A stretch of 64,000 nucleotides of DNA from Allobosea sp. (GCA_017307955.1 JAFKFV010000007.1:248001-312000), one strand, 5' to 3'. Counted from the stretch's first letter, positions 37,834-46,888 are shown. A program made the numbers and translations. Notes: generated from the sequence alone by a model not told the origin.

Positions 37834-39006
37834 ATGCAGGCCGATCTCGTCATTGCCGGCGCCACGACGCCGGATGGTCAACGCGTCGATATCGCCATCA
37901 CGGGCGAGACCATCGCCAGCGTGGCGGAAGCGGGAAGTGCGCCGCCCGCCGCACGGCGGATCGAGGCGGCGGGCAAGCTCGTCTCGCCGTCCTTCGTCGA
38001 GGGCCACATCCATCTCGACAAGACGCTGATCGGCCTTCCCTTCATCCCGCATATCCCCGGCGACACGGTGGCGAAGCGCATCGCCGCCGAGAAGCATCTC
38101 CGCCGGACGCTGACCATGCCGGTCGAGGAGCGCGGCGGCCGGCTGATCGAGCAGGTGGCCGCCTTCGGCACCGGCTCCATCCGCAGCCATGTCGACATCG
38201 ACACCGAAATCGGCCTCAAGGGCCTGCATGCGCTGCTGGCGCTGCGCGAGCGCTATCGTCATCTCGTCGATATCGAGATCGTCGCCTTTCCGCAGAGCGG
38301 CATCTTCAAGGATCCCGGCACGGCCGATCTTCTCGACGCCGCGATGCGCGAGGGCGCCGATCTCGTCGGCGGACTCGATCCGGCCGGCATCGACGACGAT
38401 GTGACCGGTCATCTCGATACGGTGTTCGACCTCGCGGAGAAGCATGGCGCCGGCGTCGACATCCATCTGCATGACCCCGGTCCGCTCGGCGCCTTCGAGC
38501 TTCGCCAGATTGCCGACCGCACCAGGGCCTCGGGCCTCGAAGGTCGCGTCAATGTGAGCCATGCCTTCGCGCTCGGCATGATCGATCCGGCGGAGTTCGC
38601 GCGCACGGCGAAGGCGCTCGCCGAGAGCCGCGTCGCGATCATGACCAACGGCCCGGGCCCGGTCGCCATGCCGCCTGTCAAGCGGCTGAAGGCCGAGGGC
38701 GTCACCGTCTTCGCCGGCTCGGACAATATCCGCGACGCCTGGTCGCCCTATGGCGACGGCGATCTGCTGCGCCGGGCGATGATCGTCGGCTACCGGCAGG
38801 ACTTCAACGCCGACGAGGATGTCGCGCACGCGTTCCAGATGGTGACCGCGCTCCCCGCCGCCGTGCTCGGGCTCGAAGGCTACGGCCTCGCGCCCGGCTG
38901 CCGCGCCGATCTCGTGCTCATCCCGGCCGGCTCGGTCCCCGAGGCGGTCGCCGGCGTCCCGGGCGGCCGCACGGTATTGAAGCGCGGCAAGGTCATCGCG
39001 GGCTGA
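37834..39006 (+). CDS. Amidohydrolase family protein, cytosine-deaminase-like
   Basis: 390 residues of the metal-dependent amidohydrolase superfamily. Metal ligands: HxH in VEGHIHLDKTLIGL, His in DIHLHDPG, His in VNVSHAFALG, and Asp in FAGSDNIRDAWSPYGDGD. The HLDKT and IRDxWxPYGxGD blocks belong to the cytosine deaminase/isopropylammelide amidohydrolase branch, acting on cyclic N-C-N compounds. It follows the questin-oxidase-like gene by 11 bp. A nitrogen heterocycle or cyclic amide is the likely type of substrate. Confidence 0.85.
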   Translation: MQADLVIAGATTPDGQRVDIAITGETIASVAEAGSAPPAARRIEAAGKLVSPSFVEGHIHLDKTLIGLPFIPHIPGDTVAKRIAAEKHLRRTLTMPVEERGGRLIEQVAAFGTGSIRSHVDIDTEIGLKGLHALLALRERYRHLVDIEIVAFPQSGIFKDPGTADLLDAAMREGADLVGGLDPAGIDDDVTGHLDTVFDLAEKHGAGVDIHLHDPGPLGAFELRQIADRTRASGLEGRVNVSHAFALGMIDPAEFARTAKALAESRVAIMTNGPGPVAMPPVKRLKAEGVTVFAGSDNIRDAWSPYGDGDLLRRAMIVGYRQDFNADEDVAHAFQMVTALPAAVLGLEGYGLAPGCRADLVLIPAGSVPEAVAGVPGGRTVLKRGKVIAG

Positions 39007-39175
39007 CGGGCTCGACCGGAACGGCAGAAGCAAGGCCCCCTTCCCCAACCGTCCCCCGCAAGCGGGAGAGGGAGTCGGGTCGCTGCCTCGCCTGACCTCG
39101 CTTGGTTTCGGGGACGAAAGCTGGCATGTCTTGCACCCCGCCGGCCACAGCGGCCGTCCGCCAAGGCATTCCTCC
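39007..39175. repeat. Intergenic region with a GC-rich repeat-like hairpin
   Basis: CCCGC-AA-GCGGG at 39055-39066, framed by CCCTTCCCC on the left and GAGAGGGAG on the right, resembles the short palindromic intergenic repeats seen in rhizobia and is similar in make-up to the hairpin at 33558. It may end the upstream transcript. Nothing else is recognisable before the MFS gene. Confidence 0.4.
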
Positions 39176-40378
39176 ATGACGTCCCCCTCTTCCGCGACAT
39201 CAGCGCCGCATCCCAAGATCACGCCGGCACTGACCATCCTGCTCGCCTGCGCCTGCGGCGCGATCGCGGCCAACCTTTATTACGCGCAGCCGCTCATCAA
39301 GCTGATCGGTCCCGATGTCGGCCTCTCGCCGCATGTGGCGAGCCTCGTCGTGACGCTGACGCAGATCGGTTATGGCTGCGGCCTCGTGCTGCTCGTGCCG
39401 CTCGGCGACATCGTCGAGAACAAGAGGCTGATCACCATCGCGGTCGCGGTGACCTCGGTCGCGCTCGTGCTGACGGCCTTGGCGCCGACCGCCCTGCCCT
39501 TCCTCGGCGCCGCGCTGTTCATCGGCTTCTCCTCCAGCGTCATCCAGATGCTGGTGCCGCTCGCGGCCTCGATGACCGACGAGGCGAATCGCGGCCGCAC
39601 GGTCGGCAATGTCATGAGCGGGCTGATGGTCGGCATCCTGCTGGCACGGCCGATCTCGGGATTCCTGTCCGACATCGTCGGCTGGCGCGGCGTCTTCGCG
39701 CTCTCCGCCGCCTTCATGATCGTGCTGCTGCTGCTCCTGCTGCGCTTCCTGCCGCGGCGGCATCCCAGCGGGACGCACAGCTATCCCGAACTCCTGAAGT
39801 CGCTCTGGACCATCTGGCGCGCGACGCCGTTGCTGCGCCGGCGCGGCATCTACCAGTTCTTCCTGTTCGCCGATTTCAGCCTGTTCTGGACGGCGGTGCC
39901 GCTGGAACTGGCAGGCCCCGATTTCGGCTATTCGCAATCGCAGATCGCGCTCTTCGCGCTGGCGGGCGCGGCGGGCGCGCTCTCGGCGCCGATCGCCGGG
40001 CGCATGGCCGATGCCGGCCATACGCGCTTCGGCACCGGCGCGGCGATCGTCGGCGTCTTCGCCTCCTTCGCCCTCGCCTGGCTCGGCGGCCATTTCCTGT
40101 CGATCGCGCTGATGACCCTCGCCGCGCTGGCGGTCGATTTCTGCGTGCAGGCCAATACGGTGTTCGGCCAGCGCGCGCTCTACATGCTGGCGCCGCAGAT
40201 CCGCAACCGCTTGAACGGGCTCTATATCGCCACCTTCTTCCTCGGCGGCGCGCTCGGCTCGGCGGTGGCGAGCCCGCTGCACGAGGCCTTCGGCTGGCCG
40301 GCGATCGTCGCCGCCGGCCTCGCCTTCCCGGCGATGTCGTTCCTCTATTTCCTGACCGAGCCGCGCGAGAAAGCCTGA
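39176..40378 (+). CDS. MFS transporter
   Basis: 400 residues, twelve predicted spans. N-terminal ANLYYAQPLIKLIG and the loop VPLGDIVENKRLI are typical of the AraJ/YnfM-like branch of drug and arabinose exporters; LDRRN-like loop 2-3 and MTDEANRGRTVGNVMSGLMVGILL follow. Substrate cannot be predicted. Start at MTSPSS chosen over an upstream ATG at 39131, which would add a polar extension. Confidence 0.9.
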   Translation: MTSPSSATSAPHPKITPALTILLACACGAIAANLYYAQPLIKLIGPDVGLSPHVASLVVTLTQIGYGCGLVLLVPLGDIVENKRLITIAVAVTSVALVLTALAPTALPFLGAALFIGFSSSVIQMLVPLAASMTDEANRGRTVGNVMSGLMVGILLARPISGFLSDIVGWRGVFALSAAFMIVLLLLLLRFLPRRHPSGTHSYPELLKSLWTIWRATPLLRRRGIYQFFLFADFSLFWTAVPLELAGPDFGYSQSQIALFALAGAAGALSAPIAGRMADAGHTRFGTGAAIVGVFASFALAWLGGHFLSIALMTLAALAVDFCVQANTVFGQRALYMLAPQIRNRLNGLYIATFFLGGALGSAVASPLHEAFGWPAIVAAGLAFPAMSFLYFLTEPREKA

Positions 40379-40388
40379 GGCATCCGCC

Positions 40389-41348
40389 TCAGGCCACCTT
40401 CACCTGACCGTTCTCGATCAGCCAGGCGACCGATTCCTGCACCGCCTCGAGCGAGGAATAGCGCGGCGCGTAGCCGAGCATGGCGCGGGCCCTGTCGATC
40501 GAGCAGTTGGGGCTGTGGGCGATATGGTCGTGGGTCGCCTGCGCCGTCGCCTCGTCATAATGCGTCTTCCATTCCGGCCAGGGCAGGAAGGCGAGGTCGG
40601 GTTCGCGGCCGAACCAGGCGGCCATGCGCTCGGCATAGCCGCGCAGCGACACGGCGGCCGGGGAGACGGTGTGGAAGGCCTCGCCGATCGCGGCGCTGCG
40701 ACGCGCGATGGCGCGCATGAACATCTGCGCCACATCGTCGGCATGGACGTGATGCACGGTCTCGAGCCCGAAGTTCGGGATGCGGAGCTGCTCGCCGCGC
40801 GCCAGCCTGGTGAAGACGGCGGTGTCGAAATGGCCTTCGGGATTGAGCGGCGCCCAGCCGGGCCCGACGATATGGCCGGGATGGACGATGGTGGCCGGGA
40901 AGCCGTTGCGGCGCGCCTCGTGCAGGAGATAGGCCTCGATCGCCGCCTTCTGGATGCCATAGTCGCCGAAGGGCCGGCGCGGCTCCATCTCGGTGGTCGG
41001 CACGGTGACGCTCGGGCCGTGCACCCAGATGGTGCCGGTGTGCAGGAAGTGCTCGACCTCGCCCTTCACCGCCTCGACGATCTGCCGCGCGCTCGCCAGC
41101 GTGAAGCAGGTCATGTCGATCAGGATGTCGGGCTTCAGGTCGAAGATCGCGCCGCCGAAGGCATCCGCCTCCTCCGCCTTGTCGCGGTCGATCGTGACCT
41201 GCTCGACCGAGTCCCAGGCCTTGTGCGGCGTATAGGGCTGCCGCTGGCCGCGGCTGACATTGACGACATGGAATCCGGCTTCGACCAGGCGCGGCACCAG
41301 ATAGGTGCCGACATGGCCGCTGCCGCCGATGATGACGACGCGCGACAT
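40389..41348 (-). CDS. NAD-dependent epimerase/dehydratase family protein
   Basis: 319 residues, extended SDR fold: cofactor motif VVIIGGSGHVGTYLVPRL, catalytic Tyr-Lys in GDYGIQKAAIEAYLL, and HPGHIVGPGWAPLNPEG. GGAGGAAATC precedes the ATG at 41348, an excellent ribosome site. Probably acts on a sugar or sugar nucleotide, but no biosynthetic partner is adjacent. It ends 11 bp from the MFS gene in a convergent arrangement. Confidence 0.9.
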   Translation of the reverse strand: MSRVVIIGGSGHVGTYLVPRLVEAGFHVVNVSRGQRQPYTPHKAWDSVEQVTIDRDKAEEADAFGGAIFDLKPDILIDMTCFTLASARQIVEAVKGEVEHFLHTGTIWVHGPSVTVPTTEMEPRRPFGDYGIQKAAIEAYLLHEARRNGFPATIVHPGHIVGPGWAPLNPEGHFDTAVFTRLARGEQLRIPNFGLETVHHVHADDVAQMFMRAIARRSAAIGEAFHTVSPAAVSLRGYAERMAAWFGREPDLAFLPWPEWKTHYDEATAQATHDHIAHSPNCSIDRARAMLGYAPRYSSLEAVQESVAWLIENGQVKVA

Positions 41349-41411
41349 GATTTCCTCCGCGTAAGGCCCGCATAGGACCCTCTGCGGCAGGCAGGCGCAA
41401 GCCTCAACGGC

Positions 41412-42671
41412 TCACGGAGGATCGCGGAAGGCGCGCGAAAGGCCGTGATAGAGCCGCTCGGGCGAGACCAGCGCCGAGACGCCCTCGGCGATGATCGCGG
41501 TCGCGAAGAGCGGCAGGATCAGCCGGTGGCCGTCAGTCATCTCCGAGACGATCAGCACCGCCGTCAGCGGCGCCCGCACGACTCCGACGAAATAGGCGAT
41601 CATGCCGAGCACAACGACGGCGCCGACCGGCTCGCCGGGAAAGAGGCTCGAGATCATCTGGCCGAGGCCGGTGCCGGCGGCGAGCGAGGGCGCGAAGATG
41701 CCGCCCGGAATGCCGGAAAGCGCGGTGAGCAGCGTCGTCGCCATCTTGGCCGGGCCGAACCAGAGCGGCTCCGCGCCGCCCTCGATGATCCGCCGCGACA
41801 CATCGTAGCCGGTGCCCCAGGTGAGGCCGGCGCCGGCGACGCCGATCACCGCGATGGCGAGGCCGGCCGACGCCGCCCACAGAACGGGCCGCGCGCGGAT
41901 CGCGCGGATCGGCGCGGCGGCGGAGAAGGTGAACCACAGAACGATGCGCGAGAAGAGGCCGCCGAGCAGTCCGCCGGCGACGCCCGCGACCGGCGCGATG
42001 ACGAGCGCGGCCTTGAGCGACAGCGACTCGTGGACGGCGCCGAAATAGAGATAGTCGCCGGCGATGCCGAGGCTGACGAGGCCGGCGATGAGCACCGCCG
42101 CCATGGTCAAAAGCGCCAGCCGCTGCTCATAGGCCGAGGCGAGTTCCTCGATCGCGAAGGCGACGCCGGCGAGCGGTGTGTTGAAGGCGGCCGAGACGCC
42201 GGCCGCGCCGCCTGCGATGGTGACGGCAGCGGTGAGCGGCACGCGGAACAGGCGGTGCGTGGCGTTCATGATCGCGGCGCTGATCTGCACCGTCGGTCCC
42301 TCGCGGCCGACCGAGCCGCCGGCGCCGAGCGCGAGCACGGTCATCACCAGCTTCACCGCGGCCGTCTTCAGCGAGGTCAGCCGCTCATTGGTCTCCGATT
42401 CGGCGTTGTGGGTCGCCGCGATGACCTGCGGGATGCCGGAGCTGCGCGCCTCGGGGGCGAGCTTCCGCGTCACCCAGGCGATGAGGGCATAGGCGGCCGG
42501 CGTCAGCGCCAGCGGCAGCAGCGGCCAGCGGGCGACCAGCCAGCCGAAGCCCTCCTGCGCGACATCGGCGGCGCCGGCGAAGGCGAGCGCCACGAGGCCG
42601 ATCAGCACCGCGCCGATCGTGGTCGCGGCGCGCCGCTGCCAGACGGGGGCGTATCTCCGCCAGGGATTCAT
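41412..42671 (-). CDS. ClC-type chloride channel/antiporter
   Basis: 419 residues with the ClC signature blocks: SSGIPQVIAAT, GSVGREGPTVQISAAI with the gating Glu, FNTPLAGVAFAIEELA with the internal proton-transfer Glu, GGIFAPSLAAGTGLGQM and LYHGLS with the ligand Tyr. Both glutamates of the E. coli Cl-/H+ exchanger are present, so it is likely an antiporter rather than a channel. No CBS domains. It may support acid tolerance or anion balance. Confidence 0.93.
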   Translation of the reverse strand: MNPWRRYAPVWQRRAATTIGAVLIGLVALAFAGAADVAQEGFGWLVARWPLLPLALTPAAYALIAWVTRKLAPEARSSGIPQVIAATHNAESETNERLTSLKTAAVKLVMTVLALGAGGSVGREGPTVQISAAIMNATHRLFRVPLTAAVTIAGGAAGVSAAFNTPLAGVAFAIEELASAYEQRLALLTMAAVLIAGLVSLGIAGDYLYFGAVHESLSLKAALVIAPVAGVAGGLLGGLFSRIVLWFTFSAAAPIRAIRARPVLWAASAGLAIAVIGVAGAGLTWGTGYDVSRRIIEGGAEPLWFGPAKMATTLLTALSGIPGGIFAPSLAAGTGLGQMISSLFPGEPVGAVVVLGMIAYFVGVVRAPLTAVLIVSEMTDGHRLILPLFATAIIAEGVSALVSPERLYHGLSRAFRDPP

Positions 42672-42724
42672 CGTTCAGCTCCGCTGCCCGCGTCGATCCC
42701 GGCGCAATACGCCCTCCCCGGCCG

Positions 42725-43507
42725 TCAGTCCATCCTCACGCCGCCGGTGATGTTGATTCCCTGGCCGGTCATGAAGCGGGCGGCGTCCGAGGCGAGGAAG
42801 ACGACGACATCGGCGACGTCCTCCGGTTCCTCGATGCGGCCGAGCGGCGTCAGCGACACATATTCCGCCCGCACCGCCTCCGGCGTCATGCCGCGCAGCT
42901 CCGCCTCCCAGATGATCTCGCGCTCCTGCATCGAGGTCTTCACGAAGCCGGGGCAGACGCAATTGACGCGGATGCCCTTCGGCGCCATCTCGCGCGCCAG
43001 CGCCTGCGTCCAGCCGAACACGGCGAATTTCGACGCCGAGTAATGGGCGAGCAGCGGCGCGCCGACCTTCGCGGCCAGCGAGGCGGTGTTCACGATCGCC
43101 GCCTGCTTCTTCTCGGCGAGGAAATAGCGCACCGCGATCTGGTTGGTGAGGAAGACGCCGCGCGCGTTGACGTCGAAATTGAAGTCCCATTCCTCGTCCG
43201 TGAGGTCGACCGCCGGGCGCATGGTCGAGACGCCGGCATTGGCGCAGACGATGTCGATGCCGCCGAGGCCTTCCACCGCCTGGTCGAAGGCATGCTGCAC
43301 GGATGCGCGCTTGGTGACGTCGATCTCGACCGCGAAGCCGCCATTGGAGAGTTCGGCGATCACCGACTGCGCCGACATGACGTCGAGATCGGCGATGGCG
43401 ACGGTCGCCCCGGCGCGGTCGAGCGCCCGCACGATCGCGGCGCCGATGCCCCTCGCGCCGCCGGTGACGAAGGCCTTCCGGCCCGTGAGGTCGAAAATGC
43501 CCGCCAT
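42725..43507 (-). CDS. Short-chain dehydrogenase (polyol/sugar dehydrogenase-like)
   Basis: 260 residues with VTGGARGIGAAIVRAL, CANAGVSTMRP, NTASLAAKVGAPLLAHYSASKFAV (catalytic Ser, Tyr, Lys) and GQGINITGGVRMD at the C terminus. AGGAG lies upstream of the ATG. It is divergent from a DeoR-type regulator gene and close to an FGGY kinase, which points to a polyol or sugar substrate oxidised before phosphorylation. Confidence 0.92.
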   Translation of the reverse strand: MAGIFDLTGRKAFVTGGARGIGAAIVRALDRAGATVAIADLDVMSAQSVIAELSNGGFAVEIDVTKRASVQHAFDQAVEGLGGIDIVCANAGVSTMRPAVDLTDEEWDFNFDVNARGVFLTNQIAVRYFLAEKKQAAIVNTASLAAKVGAPLLAHYSASKFAVFGWTQALAREMAPKGIRVNCVCPGFVKTSMQEREIIWEAELRGMTPEAVRAEYVSLTPLGRIEEPEDVADVVVFLASDAARFMTGQGINITGGVRMD

Positions 43508-43592
43508 GACTGGTCCGCTCCTGCGCATGCTGTCGAATGGCCGTAGGGAAACGCAAATCCGCACACTTTACAACGTCGAAGTTCCGGCTCAT

Positions 43593-43610
43593 GTTCGGAT
43601 ATGTGCGAAC
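43593..43610. promoter_or_regulatory. Inverted repeat GTTCG-N8-CGAAC, probable DeoR-type operator
   Basis: It lies in the 150-bp divergent region between the SDR gene and the DeoR-type regulator, 47 bp before the regulator start. TTCG-containing repeats are common targets of DeoR/GlpR-family repressors. Confidence 0.6.
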
Positions 43611-43657
43611 CTGTTTCAGTCTGAACGCCGCGACGTCCGGACAGGAGCCCCCGATCG

Positions 43658-44503
43658 ATGCAGCCCGACGACTTCCCCACCTATGACCCCGCCGTCGGCT
43701 TCGGCCGCATGCCGGCCGGGGCGCGGCAGTCGCTCATCCTCGACGTGGTGGAGATGGACGGCTTCGTCTCGGTCTCGCAGATCGCCTCCAATCTCAACGT
43801 ATCGGAGATGACGATCCGGCGCGACCTCGTGGTGCTCGAGGAGCGCGGCCTGCTCGCCCGCACCCATGGCGGCGCCGTCTCGGCCGCCACCAGCCCGCGC
43901 GAGGTGTTCGACCTCGAGGAGCCGGCCTTCAAGCGCCGCCGCCATCGCAACGCCCGCGAGAAGGCCGCGATCGCCCATGCCGCCGCGCGGCTGATCGGGC
44001 CCAGCGAGACGATCGGCCTCGATGTCGGCACGTCGACGCTGACGCTCGCCGAGGCGATCGTCGACCGCTCGGACCTCCGCGTCTTCACCAACAGCCTGCG
44101 CGCCGCGATGGTGCTCTCCGCCTCCAAGAGCCCGGTCTATGTGCTCGGCGGCGAGGTGCGCAATCCGGAGCAGTCGGTGGTTGGTTCGCGCGCCGTCGGC
44201 GAACTCGCAAACTACAATCTCGATCGCGTCTTCATCGGTGTTTCCGGGCTGATCGAGGCCGGCTTCTTCGACTATTCGGTCGAGGACAGCGAGGTGAAGC
44301 GGGCCTTCATCGCCCGCGCCGACCAGGTGGTCATCCTCTGCGATTCCTCGAAATTCGATCATCGCTCGCTCGCCCGTGTCTGCGACGTCGCAGGCGCGGA
44401 TGTCATCGTCACCGACGCGCCGCCGCCCGGCCATCTCGCCCGGGCGCTGGAAGCGGCGGAGGTGGAGGTGATCGTGGCGGCGGCCGGCGCGGAACGGGCC
44501 TGA
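43658..44503 (+). CDS. DeoR/GlpR family sugar-phosphate-responsive regulator
   Basis: 281 residues. N-terminal helix-turn-helix with GFVSVSQIASNLNVSEMTIRRDLVVLEERGLLARTHGGAV, then the DeoRC effector domain with IGLDVGTSTLTLAEAI, FTNSLRAAMVL, LGGEVRNPEQSVVG and DSSKFDHRSLARVC. Such regulators respond to phosphorylated sugars. Followed by BtpA-family and FGGY kinase genes on the same strand and divergent from an SDR, it probably controls all three. Confidence 0.93.
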   Translation: MQPDDFPTYDPAVGFGRMPAGARQSLILDVVEMDGFVSVSQIASNLNVSEMTIRRDLVVLEERGLLARTHGGAVSAATSPREVFDLEEPAFKRRRHRNAREKAAIAHAAARLIGPSETIGLDVGTSTLTLAEAIVDRSDLRVFTNSLRAAMVLSASKSPVYVLGGEVRNPEQSVVGSRAVGELANYNLDRVFIGVSGLIEAGFFDYSVEDSEVKRAFIARADQVVILCDSSKFDHRSLARVCDVAGADVIVTDAPPPGHLARALEAAEVEVIVAAAGAERA

Positions 44504-44574
44504 CGGCTCCAGGATTCAAGATTGGCAATGCGGCGCCGGGCCAACCGGCGGCCGCCCCCCAGAGGACGAAGGGC

Positions 44575-45375
44575 ATGGTGTTTGATTTCTTCGGCGCGCG
44601 CCGCAAGGTCGTGGTCGGCATGGTGCATATCGGCGCGCTGCCCGGCACGCCGCTCTACAACGCCGATGGCGGCATCCAGAAGCTGATCGACGACGCGGGC
44701 GCCGATCTCGAGAAGCTGCAGGCCGGCGGCATCCATTCGGTGATGTTCGGCAACGAGAACGACCGCCCCTATGTCTTCAAGGCCTCGCCGGCGACGCTCG
44801 CCGCGATGACCGCGGTGATCCAGGCGCTGAAGCCGGTGCTGAAGGTGCCGTTCGGCGTCAATTATCTCTGGGACCCGTCCGCCTCGGTGGCCATCGCCTG
44901 CGCGACCGGCGCCTCCTTCGCCCGCGAGATCTTCACCGGCCTCTTCGCCTCCGACATGGGCCTGTGGCAGCCCTCCGCCGCCGAGGCGCTGCGCCTTCGC
45001 CGCGATCTCGGCCGCCCGGACCTGAAGCTCCTCTTCAACATCAACGCCGAATTCGCCGCGAGCCTCGATCACCGCCCGATCGCACTGCGCGCCAAGAGCG
45101 CCGTCTTCTCCTCGCTCGCCGACGCGATCCTCGTTTCCGGCCCGATCACCGGACAGCCGGCCGAGACTTCGGACCTCAAGGCCGTCGCCGACGCGGTCAA
45201 GACCGTGCCGATCTTCGCCAATACCGGCGTTCGGCTCGAGAATGTCCGCGAGGTCCTGTCGCTGGCGGACGGCGTGATCGTCGGCACCCATTTCAAGGTC
45301 GATGGCGACACCTGGAACGCGGTCGACGCCGAGCGGGTCAAGCGCTTCATGGACGTCGTCGAGGAATTCGCCTGA
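44575..45375 (+). CDS. BtpA/SgcQ family protein
   Basis: 266 residues, TIM-barrel type: VVGMVHIGALPGTPLYN, GGIHSVMFGNENDRPY, VPFGVNYLWDP, GPITGQPAE and VGTHFKVDGDTWNAVD. The family includes BtpA, named for photosystem I stability in cyanobacteria, and SgcQ of E. coli; in proteobacteria these genes usually sit in sugar catabolic loci. A phosphate-binding barrel with an aldolase- or epimerase-like reaction is plausible. Its stop is 5 bp from the kinase start. Confidence 0.88.
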   Translation: MVFDFFGARRKVVVGMVHIGALPGTPLYNADGGIQKLIDDAGADLEKLQAGGIHSVMFGNENDRPYVFKASPATLAAMTAVIQALKPVLKVPFGVNYLWDPSASVAIACATGASFAREIFTGLFASDMGLWQPSAAEALRLRRDLGRPDLKLLFNINAEFAASLDHRPIALRAKSAVFSSLADAILVSGPITGQPAETSDLKAVADAVKTVPIFANTGVRLENVREVLSLADGVIVGTHFKVDGDTWNAVDAERVKRFMDVVEEFA

Positions 45376-45379
45376 CAGC

Positions 45380-46888
45380 ATGAGCGCTCCAGCGGCTTCG
45401 CCCGATACCGTCATCGGCCTCGACATCGGCACGACCTCCACCATCGGCATCGCGGTGCGCATGCCGGGCGAGATCGTGCATGTCGCCTCGCGGCCCGTCT
45501 CCCTCTCCTCGCCGCATCCCGGCTGGGCCGAGGAGGATCCGGCCGAATGGTGGGCGAACAGCGTCGCCGGGCTCCGCGAGATCGTCGCCGCCCTCCCCGG
45601 CGGCGGCGCCAGCCTCGCCGGCCTCTGCGTCACCGGCATGCTGCCGGCGGTGGTGCTGCTCGACGCGGCGGGCAATGTCCTTCGCCCCAGCATCCAGCAG
45701 AGCGACGGCCGCGTCGGCGCCGAGGTCGAGGCGCTGAAGGCGGAGCTCGACGAGGCCGCCTTCCTGGCCCGTGCCGGCAATGGCGTGAACCAGCAGCTCG
45801 TCGCCGCCAAGCTGCGCTGGATCGCCCGCCACGAGCCGGACGTGTTCGCGCGCATCGCGACGGTGTTCGGCTCCTATGACTATGTGAATTTCCGCCTCAC
45901 CGGCCGCCGCGCGGTGGAGCAGAACTGGGCGCTGGAGGCCGGCTTCACCGATCTATCCGACCACCGCATCGCCGCCGACCTCGTCGCGCTCGCCGGCATC
46001 CCCCGCGGCGCGGTTCCAGATCGCACCGTCACGCATGAGATGATGGGCCGCGTCTCGGCCGAGGCGGCGGCGGAAACCGGGCTGCCGGAAGGGCTTCCCG
46101 TCTTCGGCGGCGCGGCCGACCACATCGCCTCGGCGCTCGCCGCGGGCATCGCGGCGCCCGGCGACGTGCTGCTGAAGTTTGGCGGCGCCGGCGACATTGT
46201 CGTCGCGACGGCCGAGGCGACGCCAGACCCGCGGCTCTATCTCGACTATCACCTCGTGCCGGGGCTCTATGCGCCGAATGGCTGCATGGCCGCTTCGGGC
46301 TCGGCGCTCAACTGGCTGGCCGGGCTCATCGGCGCCGAGGATGGCGAGGAACGCCCGCATGTCGCGCTCGATCGGCTGGCGGGCGCCGTGCCGGCTGGTT
46401 CGGACGGCGTGCTCTGCCTCCCCTATTTCCTCGGCGAGAAGACGCCGATCCATGATCCGCTGGCGCGCGGCACCTTCACCGGCCTCAGCCTCGGCCATGG
46501 CAAGGGGCATCTGTGGCGCGCGCTGCTCGAAGCGGTCGCCTATGGCTTCCGCCACCATCTCGACGTGCTGACGGAGATGGGCCACCGGCCGAGCCGGGTC
46601 TTCGCCTCCGATGGCGGCAGCAAGAGCCGCGTCTGGATGCAGATCGTCGCCGATGTCGTCGGGCTGCCGGTGCGGCTCCTCGACAATCCGCACGGCTCCT
46701 CGGTCGGCGCCGCCTGGGTCGCGGCGATCGGCAGCGGTCTGTCCTCGGACTGGTCGGGCGTCTCGGCGCTCGCGCGGCATGGCGACCTCATCGAGCCGGA
46801 CCCGGCCAATCGCGCCGTCTATGACCGCGGCTATGCGCGCTACCGCACCGCCTACGAGGCGCTGAAGCCCGTCTTCGCCATGGACTGA
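45380..46888 (+). CDS. FGGY family carbohydrate kinase
   Basis: 502 residues: N-terminal IGLDIGTTSTIGIAV, LAGLCVTGMLPAVVLLD, GGAADHIASALAAGI, PYFLGEKTPIHDPLARGTF and the C-terminal FASDGGSKSRVWMQIVADVVGLPV, GSSVGAAWVAAI. The pattern is closest to xylulokinases and related ketose/polyol kinases. With an upstream SDR and BtpA-type protein the set could oxidise and phosphorylate a polyol, but no dedicated transporter lies beside it. Confidence 0.92.
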   Translation: MSAPAASPDTVIGLDIGTTSTIGIAVRMPGEIVHVASRPVSLSSPHPGWAEEDPAEWWANSVAGLREIVAALPGGGASLAGLCVTGMLPAVVLLDAAGNVLRPSIQQSDGRVGAEVEALKAELDEAAFLARAGNGVNQQLVAAKLRWIARHEPDVFARIATVFGSYDYVNFRLTGRRAVEQNWALEAGFTDLSDHRIAADLVALAGIPRGAVPDRTVTHEMMGRVSAEAAAETGLPEGLPVFGGAADHIASALAAGIAAPGDVLLKFGGAGDIVVATAEATPDPRLYLDYHLVPGLYAPNGCMAASGSALNWLAGLIGAEDGEERPHVALDRLAGAVPAGSDGVLCLPYFLGEKTPIHDPLARGTFTGLSLGHGKGHLWRALLEAVAYGFRHHLDVLTEMGHRPSRVFASDGGSKSRVWMQIVADVVGLPVRLLDNPHGSSVGAAWVAAIGSGLSSDWSGVSALARHGDLIEPDPANRAVYDRGYARYRTAYEALKPVFAMD

